A stretch of DNA of 64,000 nt from Armatimonadota bacterium (GCA_030601885.1 JAUWAU010000001.1:1-64000), one strand, 5' to 3'. Positions 34,032 through 43,282 are shown, counted from the first letter of the stretch. A program made the numbers and translations. Notes: generated from the sequence alone by a model not told the origin.

Positions 34032-35255
34032 TTATCGGAGGAACTCGAAGTTCTCCAAGTTGTGGCGCACCGTCTGGAGGAACTGCACGGCCGTGGCGCC
34101 ATCGACGATTCGATGGTCGTAGGAGAGGCACAGATACATCATGGACCGGATGGCGATGGCGTCGTTGATGACAACAGGCATCTTCCGGATCGCCTCGACG
34201 CCGAGGATAGCCGCCTGGGGCTGGTTGATGATGGGTGTCGAGAGGATCGCTCCGTAGACGCCCGGATTGGTGATGCTGAACGTCCCGCCCTGGACCTGGT
34301 CCAGCTTCAGCTTCCCGTCGCGCGCCCCGGCGACCACATCCGCCAGCGACCGGGCGAGCTCCGGGATGCTCTTCCTATCGGCCCGCCGGATCACCGGCAC
34401 CATGAGTCCGCCGGGCGCGGCCACCGCCAGGCCCATGTTGACGTACTTCTTGATGATGACGGTGTCCTCTTCCATGGTCGAGTTCAGAACGGGGAACTCG
34501 GCGATGGCGTCTACGGTGGCACGCATGATGAACGGCATGTACGCGAGCCTGACGCCCTCGCGCCGCTCGAAGTCTGCCTTGTTGCGTTCGCGCCACTGCA
34601 CGATGCGAGTCATGTCCACGAGGGCGACCGTGGTGACGTGGGCCGAAGTCTGCTTGCTGCGGATCATGTGCTCGGCGATGGCTCGGCGCATGCCGGTCAG
34701 AGGGACGACTTCCTCGTCCGCCTCGGCCTCCACGAGCTCCTCCCCCGGCGTCGGTACCACCGGGGCCGGAGCGGGAGCCGGCGGCGGAGCAGCAGCGCGC
34801 CGCCGCTGCTGCTCGACATAGGCGAGGACGTCCCGCTTTCTGACACGTTCGTCAATGCCGGTGCCCTGCACCCGCGACAGATCAACGTCGTGCTCGGCCG
34901 CGAGCTTCTGCACGAGGGGAGAGTAGACACGGCGGCGGGGCGGCTCGGCTTCCGCCACAGCCTCGACTGGTGGCTGCTCAGGTGCTTCGGGCTCCGCCTC
35001 GCCCGGCAGCTCTTCGCCTTCGGCCGCTATGACCGCGATGGGCTGCTCGACCTCCACGGGCTGACCTTCCTGCGCGAGCAGCTTGGCAACGATACCACTG
35101 GCGGGCGAGGGGATCTCCACAACCGCTTTGTCGGTCTCCACCTCCACCAGCGGCTCATCCTCCCGGACGCTATCGCCCTCCCGCTTGAGCCATTTGACGA
35201 TGACTCCCTCGGCGATGGATTCACCGAGCGCCGGCATGATGACTTCGGTAGGCAT
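34032..35255 (-). CDS. 2-oxoacid dehydrogenase E2, dihydrolipoyl acyltransferase
   Basis: 407 residues: one lipoyl domain (about 1-77, lipoyl Lys43 in VETDKAVVEI), an acidic Pro-rich linker, an E3-binding domain (about 108-145, YSPLVQKLAAEHDVDLSRVQ), a second Ala-Pro linker and the catalytic domain with LSYDHRIVDGA (His about 381). A single lipoyl domain and overall sequence fit pyruvate or branched-chain complexes; the substrate is not certain. 14 bases between this gene and its neighbours on each side imply translational coupling. Confidence 0.93.
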   Translation of the reverse strand: MPTEVIMPALGESIAEGVIVKWLKREGDSVREDEPLVEVETDKAVVEIPSPASGIVAKLLAQEGQPVEVEQPIAVIAAEGEELPGEAEPEAPEQPPVEAVAEAEPPRRRVYSPLVQKLAAEHDVDLSRVQGTGIDERVRKRDVLAYVEQQRRRAAAPPPAPAPAPVVPTPGEELVEAEADEEVVPLTGMRRAIAEHMIRSKQTSAHVTTVALVDMTRIVQWRERNKADFERREGVRLAYMPFIMRATVDAIAEFPVLNSTMEEDTVIIKKYVNMGLAVAAPGGLMVPVIRRADRKSIPELARSLADVVAGARDGKLKLDQVQGGTFSITNPGVYGAILSTPIINQPQAAILGVEAIRKMPVVINDAIAIRSMMYLCLSYDHRIVDGATAVQFLQTVRHNLENFEFLR

Positions 35256-35269
35256 GGTCGTGCCCCCGA

Positions 35270-36247
35270 TCAGTAAGCGTCAAGTTGCGTGGCCGCGGCT
35301 ACTATATCGTCCACGTTGGGGAGATAGAACTTCTCCATCGGCGCACTGAATGGCACGGGCGACTCGGCGCAAGCCAAGCGCACGATGGGTCCGTCTAAAT
35401 ACTCGAAGGCCTCCTCGGCGATGATCGCCGCCACCTCCGCACCGACGCCGCCCATCTTGGACGCCTCGTAGGCGATCAGTGCCTTGTTGGTCTTCTTGAA
35501 GGATGCCAACACGGTCTCCTTGTCCAGGGGACGGACGCTGCGCAAGTCCACGACCTCGGCCGAGATGCCCTCGTCGGCGAGCCGGTCGGCGGCCGCCAGC
35601 GCCTGGTGCACCATGGCGCTGTAGGTGACGATGGTGAGGTCCGTGCCTTCGCGTCGCACGGTCGCCTGGCCAATGGGCACCACGAAATCGTCCTCCGGCA
35701 ACTCCTCCTTGATGCGGCGGTAGAGGTACTTGTGTTCGTAATACAGCACGGGATCGTCGTCGCGGATGGCTGCCTTGAGGAGCCCCTTGGCATCGTACGC
35801 CGTGGCCGGCAGAACGACTTTGAGGCCGGGCACGGTGTAGAACCAGGCCTCCGTCATTTGCGAGTGGAACAGGCCGCCGTGCACTCCCCCGCCACAGGGC
35901 CCGCGAATGACCATCGGCACGCCCACCTCGCCGCCATACCGGTAGCGCATCGTGGCGGCCATGTTCACTATCTGGTCGAAGCCGCAGGAGATGAAGTCCA
36001 TGAACTGCATCTCAGCGACGGGGCGCATGCCGATGAGGCTGGCGCCAACTGCGAGGCCCACTATGGCCAGTTCCGATATGGGGGTGTCCAGAACGCGCTG
36101 CTCGCCAAACTCCTCGTACAGCCCCTCCGTGACCTTGAACGCCCCGCCGAGAACGCCGATGTCCTCGCCCAGGAGGAAGACGGACTCATCCCGCCGCATC
36201 TCCTCCTGCAGCGCGTCGTGAATGGCTTGTAGATAGGTGACTTCCAT
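35270..36247 (-). CDS. 2-oxoacid dehydrogenase E1 beta (pyruvate dehydrogenase type)
   Basis: 325 residues, usual length. Conserved LLGEDIGVLGGAFKVTEGL, RVLDTPISELAIVGLAVGA, MQFMDFISCGFDQIVNMAAT, HSQMTEAWFYTVPGLKVVLP, and the C-terminal domain with EVVDLRSVRPLD. Forms the alpha2beta2 ThDP decarboxylase with the upstream gene. A small palindrome lies in the 57-base gap between them. Confidence 0.93.
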   Translation of the reverse strand: MEVTYLQAIHDALQEEMRRDESVFLLGEDIGVLGGAFKVTEGLYEEFGEQRVLDTPISELAIVGLAVGASLIGMRPVAEMQFMDFISCGFDQIVNMAATMRYRYGGEVGVPMVIRGPCGGGVHGGLFHSQMTEAWFYTVPGLKVVLPATAYDAKGLLKAAIRDDDPVLYYEHKYLYRRIKEELPEDDFVVPIGQATVRREGTDLTIVTYSAMVHQALAAADRLADEGISAEVVDLRSVRPLDKETVLASFKKTNKALIAYEASKMGGVGAEVAAIIAEEAFEYLDGPIVRLACAESPVPFSAPMEKFYLPNVDDIVAAATQLDAY

Positions 36248-36263
36248 CGTCGTTGTAGGGCGA

Positions 36264-36280
36264 GAGGACCAAAGGTCCTC
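36264..36280. repeat. Palindrome GAGGACC-aaa-GGTCCTC between E1 alpha and E1 beta
   Basis: Perfect 7-bp arms with a 3-base loop. A sister copy, GCGGACC-gta-GGTCCGC, is at 41766-41782. Probably one of the dispersed small palindromes, and it could also form an mRNA hairpin tuning the ratio of the two subunits. Confidence 0.5.
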
Positions 36281-36304
36281 AATGCCTATCCCCGCCAGCC
36301 TTGG

Positions 36305-37270
36305 CTAAGCACTGCTGTAGACCCCCTCGATCGCCTCTTCCCCCCTCGGGTACGGGCTGTTGGTGGCGAACTCCACGGCCTGTTTCACCTCGCTCTGGAC
36401 GCGCTCGAGGATCTTCGCGGCCTCGTCGTCCGTGAGCAGCCCCTGCATAATGAGATCGTCATGAAGCCGGTGAATGGGATCGCGGCCATGCCACTCCTCG
36501 ACCTCCTGTGGCGGTCGGTACCCGTCCGTGTCGTGGGCCGAGTGGCCGCTGTAGCGGTATGTCTTGCACTCGAGAAGCGTTGGCCCGTCGCCCTGCCGCG
36601 CGCGCTCTATGGCCTCGCACGTCGTCTCCACTACCAGACGCACGTCGTTACCGTCGATGGCGAAGCCCGGCATGCCGTACGCCGGTCCGCGATCGGCAAC
36701 GTCCGCGACGGGCATTTCCTTGGACGTCGGCGTCGAATACGCATATTGGTTGTTCTCGCAGACGAACACTACCGGAAGCCGATGCACCCCGGCGAAGTTC
36801 AGGGCCTCGTGGAAGTCGCCTCGCGCCGTCGTGCCCTCGCCGAAGTAGCTGACGACGACGGTATCTTTTCCCCGCATCTGCTCTGCCAGTGCGACGCCGC
36901 ACGCGACGGGAATGGATGAGCCGAGCATGCTGGTAGAGGCGATAATGCCGAGCTCCATGTCGCCGCAGTGCGTCCAGGAGTCCTTGCCCTTGGATGGGCC
37001 GTCCGCCTTGCCCATGATCTGCGCCATCAGAACGCCCGGCGACATTCGCTTGACGAGGAAAGCGCCGAGGTCGCGGTGCACCGGCGCGATGAAGTCCGTC
37101 TTGCGCAGCGGATAGCACGTGCCCACCGGAACTGCTTCCTGGCCTCGGCCCGTGAAGACGCCGCCGACGACCTTCCCCTGCCGGTACAGGCGTTCGACTC
37201 TCTCCTCGAAGTGGCGCGTCAAATGCATGTAGTAGTACAGCTCGAGGAGCTGATCCCGCGTGAGGTCCAC
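36305..37270 (-). CDS. 2-oxoacid dehydrogenase E1 alpha (pyruvate dehydrogenase type)
   Basis: 321 residues. The ThDP motif runs from YFGEGTTARGDFHEALNFAG to CENNQYAYSTP. RGQEAVPVG, HRDLGAFLVKRM and the phosphorylation-loop equivalent YRYSGHSAHDTDGYRP are present. First of the four contiguous complex genes, 65 bases after aconitase. The order alpha-beta-E2-E3 matches Gram-positive-type PDH/acetoin/branched-chain complexes. Confidence 0.93.
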   Translation of the reverse strand: MDLTRDQLLELYYYMHLTRHFEERVERLYRQGKVVGGVFTGRGQEAVPVGTCYPLRKTDFIAPVHRDLGAFLVKRMSPGVLMAQIMGKADGPSKGKDSWTHCGDMELGIIASTSMLGSSIPVACGVALAEQMRGKDTVVVSYFGEGTTARGDFHEALNFAGVHRLPVVFVCENNQYAYSTPTSKEMPVADVADRGPAYGMPGFAIDGNDVRLVVETTCEAIERARQGDGPTLLECKTYRYSGHSAHDTDGYRPPQEVEEWHGRDPIHRLHDDLIMQGLLTDDEAAKILERVQSEVKQAVEFATNSPYPRGEEAIEGVYSSA

Positions 37271-37335
37271 TGCTGCGTCTCCTCTCGATGGGAAGATGGT
37301 TGCCGGGCACTGGTGAAAGGCTGCCGCTCCGGCGA

Positions 37336-39273
37336 TCAGCCGTCCGCCGCCGGTTCGCAGCGGATGTAGTTCAGCAGGCCGCCGGCGAGAACGATCTCCT
37401 TTTGCCGGTCCGTGAGTCCGTGCTCGGCCGCCAGTTCCTTGCCCTGGGTAACGTTCACTACTCCAACTTGGGCTTTGGCCTCTATGTCCTGCCTAACATC
37501 CGGCAGTTCCAGCCTATCGCCCTGCTGCACGCTGTCGTAGTCGGCGTCGCTGGCAAAGGTGAGGGGCAGGATGCCGAAGTTGACCAGATTGGCCCGGTGG
37601 ATTCGGGCGAAGGACTTGGCGATGACCGCTTTCACCCCCAGGTACATCGGGGCGAGCGCGGCGTGCTCTCGGCTGGAGCCCTGGCCGTAGTTGCCGCCGC
37701 CGACCACGAAGCTCATGCCCGCCTCCTTGGCCCGCTCGAAGAAGCTTGCATCAACCCGCGAGAACGTGTACTCCGAGATCGCCGGGATGTTGGAGCGCAG
37801 GGGCAGGATCTTGCTGCCGGCTGGCAGGATGTCGTCGGTGGTCACGTTATCCCCGAGCTTGAGCAGCAGCTCCCCGGACATGCTCTCCGGCATCGGTTGA
37901 TTCAGCGGCAGCGGCTTGATGTTGGGTCCACGGCGGATTTCCACCATCTCCGGCTCGTCGCTCGGGGGCACGATCATGCCGTCGTCCACGACGAACTCCA
38001 CCGGCATCCGTACCTGTATCGGGTCGCCGAGAGTGCGGGGATCGGTTATCTCGCCGCGCAGCGCCGTGGCGGCGCACACTTCAGGGCTGGCAAGGTACGC
38101 CTGGTCGTCCTTGGTGCCGCTGCGCCCCGGGAAGTTGCGATTGAAGCTCCGCACGGAGACGCCCCCGGTGGGCGGAGCCTGTCCCATGCCGATGCACGGG
38201 CCGCAGGCAGACTCGAGTATACGGGCGCCCGCGCGCACCAGGTCCGCCAGCGCGCCCTGGCGGGCGATATTCTCGAACACCTGCCGCGATCCGGGGCTGA
38301 TGGTGAGGCTCACCCCCGGGTGCACCGTCTTGCCCTTCAGCATCTCGGCAACCGTCACGAGGTCCTTGTAGGACGAATTCGTGCAGCTCCCGATGCACAC
38401 CTGAACGACCTTGGTGCCCGCCACCTCCGTCACTTTCGCCACCTTGTCCGGGTTGCTCGGGCAGGCCACCATGGGCTCGAGCTCGCCCATAGCTATCTCC
38501 ACGACCTCGTCGTACTCGGCATCCTCCTCCGCGGTCAGTGCCGCCCACGCATCTTCCCGCTTCTGCAGCCGCAGGAACTCACGCGTCACTTCGTCGCTCG
38601 GGAATAAAGAGCACGTCGCTCCCAGCTCCGCTCCCATGTTCGTGATAGTGGCCCGCTCCGGAACAGACAGCTCGGCCACGCCGGGGCCGTCGTACTCCAT
38701 GACCTTGCCCGTACCGCCCTTCACCGTCAGGCGGCGGAGCAGCTCGAAGATCACGTCCTTTGCCACAACCCAGGGCCCAAGCTTTCCCGTGAGCCGCACG
38801 AGCACTATCTCGGGCATCGTCAGGTAGAACGGCTGCCCGGCCATTGCCACGGCCACATCGAGCCCGCCGGCGCCAATGGCTATCATGCCAAGGCCGCCGG
38901 CCGTGGGCGTGTGGCTGTCGGAGCCAAGAAGCGTCTGCCCTGGGACGCCGAAGCGCTCAAGGTGCACCTGGTGGCAAATGCCGTTGCCCGGGCGCGAGAA
39001 GTGGATGCCGTACCTGGCCGCAATGCTTTGCAGGAAGGCGTGATCGTCGGCGTTCTCGAAGCCCGTCTGCAGCGTGTTGTGATCCACGTAGCTTACCGAC
39101 AGCTTCGTGCGCACGCGGGGCACTTGCATGGCCTCGAACTGCAGGTACGCCATGGTGCCGGTGGCGTCCTGAGTCAGTGTCTGGTCGATGCTGATGGCGA
39201 TCTCCTCACCCGCCACTGTCTCGCCGGACACGAGATGCGACTCGATGATCTTTTGGGCCAAGCTCTTGGCCAT
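37336..39273 (-). CDS. Aconitate hydratase
   Basis: Isomerises citrate to isocitrate in the TCA cycle. 645 residues, the short form rather than the ~890-residue AcnA. 4Fe-4S ligands are in CIGSCTNSSYKD and ACGPCIGMGQ. Substrate residues appear in LLGSDSHTPTAGGLGMIAIG, FNRNFPGRSGTKDDQAYLAS and the swivel domain GGGNYGQGSSREHAALAPMY, SFARIHRANLVNFGILPL. Upstream of and codirectional with the dehydrogenase genes, so acetyl-CoA formation and its oxidation may be co-expressed. A 3-isopropylmalate dehydratase is less likely given the length and motifs. Confidence 0.9.
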   Translation of the reverse strand: MAKSLAQKIIESHLVSGETVAGEEIAISIDQTLTQDATGTMAYLQFEAMQVPRVRTKLSVSYVDHNTLQTGFENADDHAFLQSIAARYGIHFSRPGNGICHQVHLERFGVPGQTLLGSDSHTPTAGGLGMIAIGAGGLDVAVAMAGQPFYLTMPEIVLVRLTGKLGPWVVAKDVIFELLRRLTVKGGTGKVMEYDGPGVAELSVPERATITNMGAELGATCSLFPSDEVTREFLRLQKREDAWAALTAEEDAEYDEVVEIAMGELEPMVACPSNPDKVAKVTEVAGTKVVQVCIGSCTNSSYKDLVTVAEMLKGKTVHPGVSLTISPGSRQVFENIARQGALADLVRAGARILESACGPCIGMGQAPPTGGVSVRSFNRNFPGRSGTKDDQAYLASPEVCAATALRGEITDPRTLGDPIQVRMPVEFVVDDGMIVPPSDEPEMVEIRRGPNIKPLPLNQPMPESMSGELLLKLGDNVTTDDILPAGSKILPLRSNIPAISEYTFSRVDASFFERAKEAGMSFVVGGGNYGQGSSREHAALAPMYLGVKAVIAKSFARIHRANLVNFGILPLTFASDADYDSVQQGDRLELPDVRQDIEAKAQVGVVNVTQGKELAAEHGLTDRQKEIVLAGGLLNYIRCEPAADG

Positions 39274-39668
39274 TGGTGCTACACCTCGGTGGTTAGTTGT
39301 CAGTCGTCAGCAACCGCGGCCAGACCTCGGCCTAGCGCAGCCATCATCGGTTCCTGAGCACTCGTTTGTAGATTAGGTATTCGCAGGCATATGTCCTCTC
39401 TAGGCAGCGCAGTATCTGCGGCTACATTCGTAGGGCAGCAGCGCCCATTGGACCCGGTCCTCACGTATGATACAACCCGACGCGAGAAGGAGATGCCCGG
39501 CCGGCCGACGAACTGAGGGCCGGGTGCCACGGGTCGTAAGCTAGCGGTGCTCTTTCCGGCGGACGCACGGCTTGACGAGCAAGCCGTGGCACACGGCATT
39601 GTGGTGGCCGCGCCCACAACTGAGCACTAACCACTGACCACTATTCTCATCATAGGAGGGACATTATC
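39274..39668. other. Divergent intergenic region between aconitase and transketolase
   Basis: About 395 bases, no gene. Contains a TGACCAC-type repeat at each end (39288-39315 and 39621-39645) and a hairpin CACGGCTTG-acgag-CAAGCCGTG (39566-39588) related to the one at 57218. AGGAGGG at 39654-39660 is the transketolase ribosome site. Promoters for both directions must be here but are not clear by eye. Confidence 0.55.
39566..39588. repeat. Hairpin repeat CACGGCTTG-acgag-CAAGCCGTG
   Basis: Perfect 9-bp arms, 5-base loop, followed by GCACACGG. The copy at 57218-57240 (CACGGGTTG-ctcgt-CAACCCGTG) has the same arm length and a loop that is the exact reverse complement, so both are members of one dispersed element. 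Confidence 0.55.
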
Positions 39669-41687
39669 ATGGGCATGGTTGATCTCGAGACGGGCAAAGA
39701 GACTTGTCTCGGGGTGGACGAGTTAATCGAAGCCGCGCGCGAGATGCGGGCTTGGGATGTTCTCTCAATCCACTGCGCCGGCTCGGGGCATCCTGGCGGC
39801 ACGCTCTCCATCATGGACGTCTGCGCTGCCCTGTATCTGCGCGTGCTCCGGCACACCCCAAAGGACCCGCACTGGGAGGGGCGGGACCGCGTCTTCTTCT
39901 CCGCCGGGCACAAGGCCCCGGCGCTCTACGTCTCGCTGGCCAAGGCCGGCTATGTGCCACTGGAAGAGACCATGACGCTGCGTCGCTTCGGGGCCGCCTT
40001 GGAGGGTCACCCGCACTGGCTGAAGCTTGGCGGCGTTGAGTTCTCCAGCGGCTCGCTCGGTCAGGGCCTTGGGTTCGCCATCGGTCACGCCGTGGCCGGC
40101 ATGCGCGACCCCGACGCCGACTGGCGCGTGTACTGTATCACCGGGGACGGTGAGCACGACGAGGGCAGCATCTGGGAAGCCGTCATGAGCGCGCCGCACT
40201 ATGGTGTGGACAACCTGGTCAACATCATCGACAAGAACGGCCTCCAGATCGACGGCTGGACCAAGGACGTCATGAACATCGATCCGCTGCCCGAGAAGTA
40301 CCGCGCCTTCAACTGGCACGTTATCGAGATCGACGGCCACGACATGCAGCAGATCCTGAACGCCTTCGAGGAGGCCGAGACGGTCAAGGGGAAGCCCACC
40401 GCGATCATCGCCCACACCATCAAGGGCAAGGGCGTCTCGTTCATGGAGAACGTGGCCGGCTGGCACGGCGTCGCCACGACCGAGCGGGAGGAGCTGGATC
40501 AGGCCCTCGCCGACATCGGCGCGCCCGGCTTCACCAAAGAGCGCGTGGACGAGCTGCTCGGCATCGGCGAGGAGTTCGGCGAGAAGGCAACCGCCGAGAT
40601 CAAGGCGAGCGTGCCGAAGTTCAAGCGCGACTACTGGTGGAACTCGGGCGACACGATGCAGGTGGACATGGACGCCACCCGCAACGGCTTTGGCCGGGCG
40701 ATGGAGAACGCCGGCGAGGACCCCCGTGTGGTGCCGATCCATGCCGATATCTCCGGCTCCATCCGCATCACCCAGTTCGAGGAGGAGCACCCGGAGCGCG
40801 AGCCGCGGTTCATAAGCTGCGGGATCGCCGAGCAGAACATGATGTCCGTCGCCGGGGGCCTGTCCCGCGCCGGCCTCATCCCGGTCACCGGCACCTATGG
40901 CGTCTTTGCCACCGGCCGCTGCTGGGACCAGATCCGCACCACGATATGCTACGGGGAGCTGAACGTGAAGATCGCCGTCGCCCACGGAGGTATCTCCGTC
41001 GGCGCCGACGGGGCCACGCACCAGTCGCTCGAAGAGATCTCCCTGATGAGCATCCTGCCCAACATGCACGTGAGCGTGCCATGTGATGCCGTCGAGTCCC
41101 AGCGCGCGTCGGAATACAGCATCCTCGAGCTCGAAGGGCCGGCCTGTGTGCGCTTCGCCCGCGAGGCCACGCCCGTGGTGACCACCTTCGATACGCCCTT
41201 CGTGCACGGCACGGCCAACGTGATCCGGTACCGGGGCGAGCAGTCGCGTTTCGTGGACGCCTTCGAGCAGAAGCTCTCCACGGACTACGAGTCCGAGGGC
41301 GAGGACCTCAGCATTGTCGCGTGTGGGCCGATGGTGCCGGAGGCGATGCGGGCGGCGTGGATCCTCAAGGAGGACGAGGGCCTCGAGACGCGCGTGCTGA
41401 ACGTGCACACCATCAAGCCGCTCGACAGGAAGGCGCTCGTGGCGGCGGCCGCGGACACCGGAGTGATCGTGACGGCCGAGGAGCACCAGGTGGGCGGCTT
41501 CGGCAACATCATCGCCGGCGCCATTGCGGAGGAGAAGCCGTACGACGCCCCGCTGGCGATGGGCATGATCGGTGTGCAGGACAAGTTCGGCCAGTCCGGC
41601 GAGCCGTGGGAGCTCATGCAGGCCTTCGGCCTCACCGCCGAGCACATTGCGGAGAAAGCCCTCGAGCTCCTCAAGCAGAAGAAGTAG
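39669..41687 (+). CDS. tkt: Transketolase, single chain resembling fused split-type subunits
   Basis: Transfers two-carbon units in the pentose phosphate pathway. 672 residues. ThDP-binding segment YCITGDGEHDEGSIWEAV to NLVNIIDKNGLQIDG, N-terminal HCAGSGHPGGTLSIMD, pyrimidine-domain GIAEQNMMSVAGGLSRAG and AVAHGGISVGADGATHQSLE, C-terminal DKFGQSGEPWELM. The first ~300 residues resemble the small N-terminal subunit and the rest the C-terminal subunit of split transketolases, joined around PKFKRDYWWNSGD. AGGAGGG precedes ATG 39669. Strongly GC-biased third positions suggest high expression. A strong terminator follows. Confidence 0.9.
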   Translation: MGMVDLETGKETCLGVDELIEAAREMRAWDVLSIHCAGSGHPGGTLSIMDVCAALYLRVLRHTPKDPHWEGRDRVFFSAGHKAPALYVSLAKAGYVPLEETMTLRRFGAALEGHPHWLKLGGVEFSSGSLGQGLGFAIGHAVAGMRDPDADWRVYCITGDGEHDEGSIWEAVMSAPHYGVDNLVNIIDKNGLQIDGWTKDVMNIDPLPEKYRAFNWHVIEIDGHDMQQILNAFEEAETVKGKPTAIIAHTIKGKGVSFMENVAGWHGVATTEREELDQALADIGAPGFTKERVDELLGIGEEFGEKATAEIKASVPKFKRDYWWNSGDTMQVDMDATRNGFGRAMENAGEDPRVVPIHADISGSIRITQFEEEHPEREPRFISCGIAEQNMMSVAGGLSRAGLIPVTGTYGVFATGRCWDQIRTTICYGELNVKIAVAHGGISVGADGATHQSLEEISLMSILPNMHVSVPCDAVESQRASEYSILELEGPACVRFAREATPVVTTFDTPFVHGTANVIRYRGEQSRFVDAFEQKLSTDYESEGEDLSIVACGPMVPEAMRAAWILKEDEGLETRVLNVHTIKPLDRKALVAAAADTGVIVTAEEHQVGGFGNIIAGAIAEEKPYDAPLAMGMIGVQDKFGQSGEPWELMQAFGLTAEHIAEKALELLKQKK

Positions 41688-41718
41688 CGGCCAGCTTCCA
41701 GCAACCAGCCGTCAACAC

Positions 41719-41747
41719 CGCGGCCCGGGCACTCTACCCGGGCCGCG
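41719..41747 (+). terminator. Strong terminator after transketolase
   Basis: CGCGGCCCGGG and CCCGGGCCGCG form a perfect 11-bp GC stem with a 7-base loop (CACTCTA), followed by CTCCGTTTTG. Best terminator of the window, 31 bases after the stop. Confidence 0.75.
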
Positions 41748-41765
41748 CTCCGTTTTGCCGGGCGA

Positions 41766-41782
41766 GCGGACCGTAGGTCCGC
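41766..41782. repeat. Palindrome GCGGACC-gta-GGTCCGC
   Basis: 7-bp arms, 3-base loop, sharing the core GGACC-nnn-GGTCC with the palindrome at 36264-36280. Confidence 0.5.
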
Positions 41783-41812
41783 ACTGCGTGTCCCGCCCGC
41801 CTTTGCCTTTTC

Positions 41813-41840
41813 TAACCACTGACCACTGGTCACTGACCAC
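41813..41840. repeat. TGACCAC-type repeat forming the end of the glycoside-hydrolase-like gene
   Basis: TAACCACTGACCACTGG, then TCACTGACCAC. The last codons and stop of the adjacent minus-strand gene lie within it, so the repeat set the protein end. Confidence 0.6.
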
Positions 41841-43164
41841 CGGGGCCCCGCGCTGCGTCGTAAATCCGCCGGTTGACCTCGGTCATCCGCTCGATGAGGG
41901 CCTCCCACGGCTCGTCGTTGACGTTGACGAGGCCGTAGTTGCTGTTCTCGCCGTCGAAACGCCCCTCGGCCGGCTCATCGCAGTACTCGAACCAGTGATA
42001 GCCCACCACGAAGGGGAGCTGCATGATCCCGGTGACGTATCTTTCGAAGCGATCAGCTCGCTCTGCCTGCGTGGCCACCGGCCGGCCGGCTCCCTTGGTA
42101 TTGGGCAGGCCGGAGTCCATGGCCTTGAAGGAGAACTCAGTGACCATGAGCGGGACGCGGACCGCCTCGTGAACGCCCTGCAGAAGCCGCACGGGAGCAT
42201 CAGGTGAGTAGTTGTTGACCGACACGATATTGGCGTGCCCCTTGATCGCCTCCAGCACCGGCGGCGGCGACCGGCCGGCGAACCGGCAGCCCAGGATCAG
42301 GTGATTCGGGTCGTGCTTTCGTATCGCCGCTTCGCAGATCGCAAAGTAGCGCTCCGCTGCCAATCGCTGGAAGGCCGTGCAATCCCGCAGCCTCGCCTCG
42401 GCGTCCCCCTGCCCCGGCTCCACGACAAGGGGCTCCGCCAGATGCGCGAATGAGCCCAGGCTCGTGCCCCAGGCTGCGTTGAAGCCGGCAATGTCAGTGT
42501 GCTGCCTCGTGAAGAACTCGATGAGCTGCGGCTTGGCCGGATCGTTGGCCGGCAGCGCGAGGAAGTCTTCCACCAAGTGCTTCTTGCTGCGCCAGTCCGG
42601 TCCCCAGCGCAGTTCGTTATCGGAGAAGTACCCGACGAGGTAAGGATCAGACGCCCGCGGCTCGCACGCCCTCTTTGCCACCTCGTCCGCGATCCGTTCG
42701 AACTCCGGCGAGAACACGTTCGGAAAGGTCCCATGGAGCCAGGAGCCACCCGCCCGCTGCCCGATGTTGAGATTCACGGTGTAGGCCATGCCCTTGTCCC
42801 ACGTCTGCGGATTGCTCCAGGCGCCGATTGTGTTGAACCCCCAGCCCTTCAGCCTGCCGATGGTAGCCCTTGCCCACGTCTGAATGTCGCCGTACCTCTT
42901 CCGGCACGTCTCGTTGTACGGCATGCGGCCTGTGGCAGGCACCTTATCGCCCCAGAAGCTGACGTTGCACACTCCCACCGAAACGAAGGCATGCCCGTCC
43001 GGGTCGATTATCCACCACCGCTCGCCAAGGCGCTCGACATGGAAAAACCCGGTGGCGCGAGCCGAGATGCCGATCCAGCCGCCATACTTGTCCAATTCGC
43101 CGGGCGCCTGCAGGATAGAGGCCGTGCCGACGGCCATCACCGGCGCTACCAACCAGGCTATCAT
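41830..43164 (-). CDS. Exported glycoside-hydrolase-like TIM barrel (GH5/GH42/agarase-type)
   Basis: 444 residues behind a near-perfect GGAGGTGA site at ATG 43164. A short hydrophobic N-terminus (MIAWLVAPVMAVGTASIL) is a probable signal. Clan GH-A style features: FHVERLGERWWIIDPDGHAF, RLKGWGFNTIGAWSN, the probable acid/base YFSDNELRWG and the probable nucleophile VTEFSFKAMD, with YHWFEYCDEP after it. The opening resembles beta-agarase and related families; substrate unknown. The last codons derive from a repeat. Divergent from a sulfatase gene. Confidence 0.75.
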   Translation of the reverse strand: MIAWLVAPVMAVGTASILQAPGELDKYGGWIGISARATGFFHVERLGERWWIIDPDGHAFVSVGVCNVSFWGDKVPATGRMPYNETCRKRYGDIQTWARATIGRLKGWGFNTIGAWSNPQTWDKGMAYTVNLNIGQRAGGSWLHGTFPNVFSPEFERIADEVAKRACEPRASDPYLVGYFSDNELRWGPDWRSKKHLVEDFLALPANDPAKPQLIEFFTRQHTDIAGFNAAWGTSLGSFAHLAEPLVVEPGQGDAEARLRDCTAFQRLAAERYFAICEAAIRKHDPNHLILGCRFAGRSPPPVLEAIKGHANIVSVNNYSPDAPVRLLQGVHEAVRVPLMVTEFSFKAMDSGLPNTKGAGRPVATQAERADRFERYVTGIMQLPFVVGYHWFEYCDEPAEGRFDGENSNYGLVNVNDEPWEALIERMTEVNRRIYDAARGPGGQ

Positions 43165-43253
43165 GCCCTCACCTCCGGCGTTCGCCTTTCCGCCCTTAAG
43201 TTGCGAAGCCGTCGGCTGTTGTCCTCCTCAGAAAACAGAGGCAGTCTATATTC

Positions 43254-43282
43254 TTGCGCGGCGCACGGGATGGTGATACATT
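43254..43282 (+). promoter_or_regulatory. Candidate promoter of the sulfatase at 43381
   Basis: TTGCGC, exactly 17 bases, TACATT, about 100 bases before the ATG. -35 is only partly like consensus. Confidence 0.4.

Noticed and set aside
34062-35276. 404-aa plus-strand ORF opposite the E2 gene
   Set aside because: Antisense shadow of lipoyl/E2 sequence.
37288-38607. 439-aa plus-strand ORF opposite aconitase
   Set aside because: Antisense shadow; aconitase cluster ligands are on the other strand.
39765-41645. 626-aa minus-strand ORF opposite transketolase
   Set aside because: Antisense shadow of a strongly biased, clearly recognised gene.
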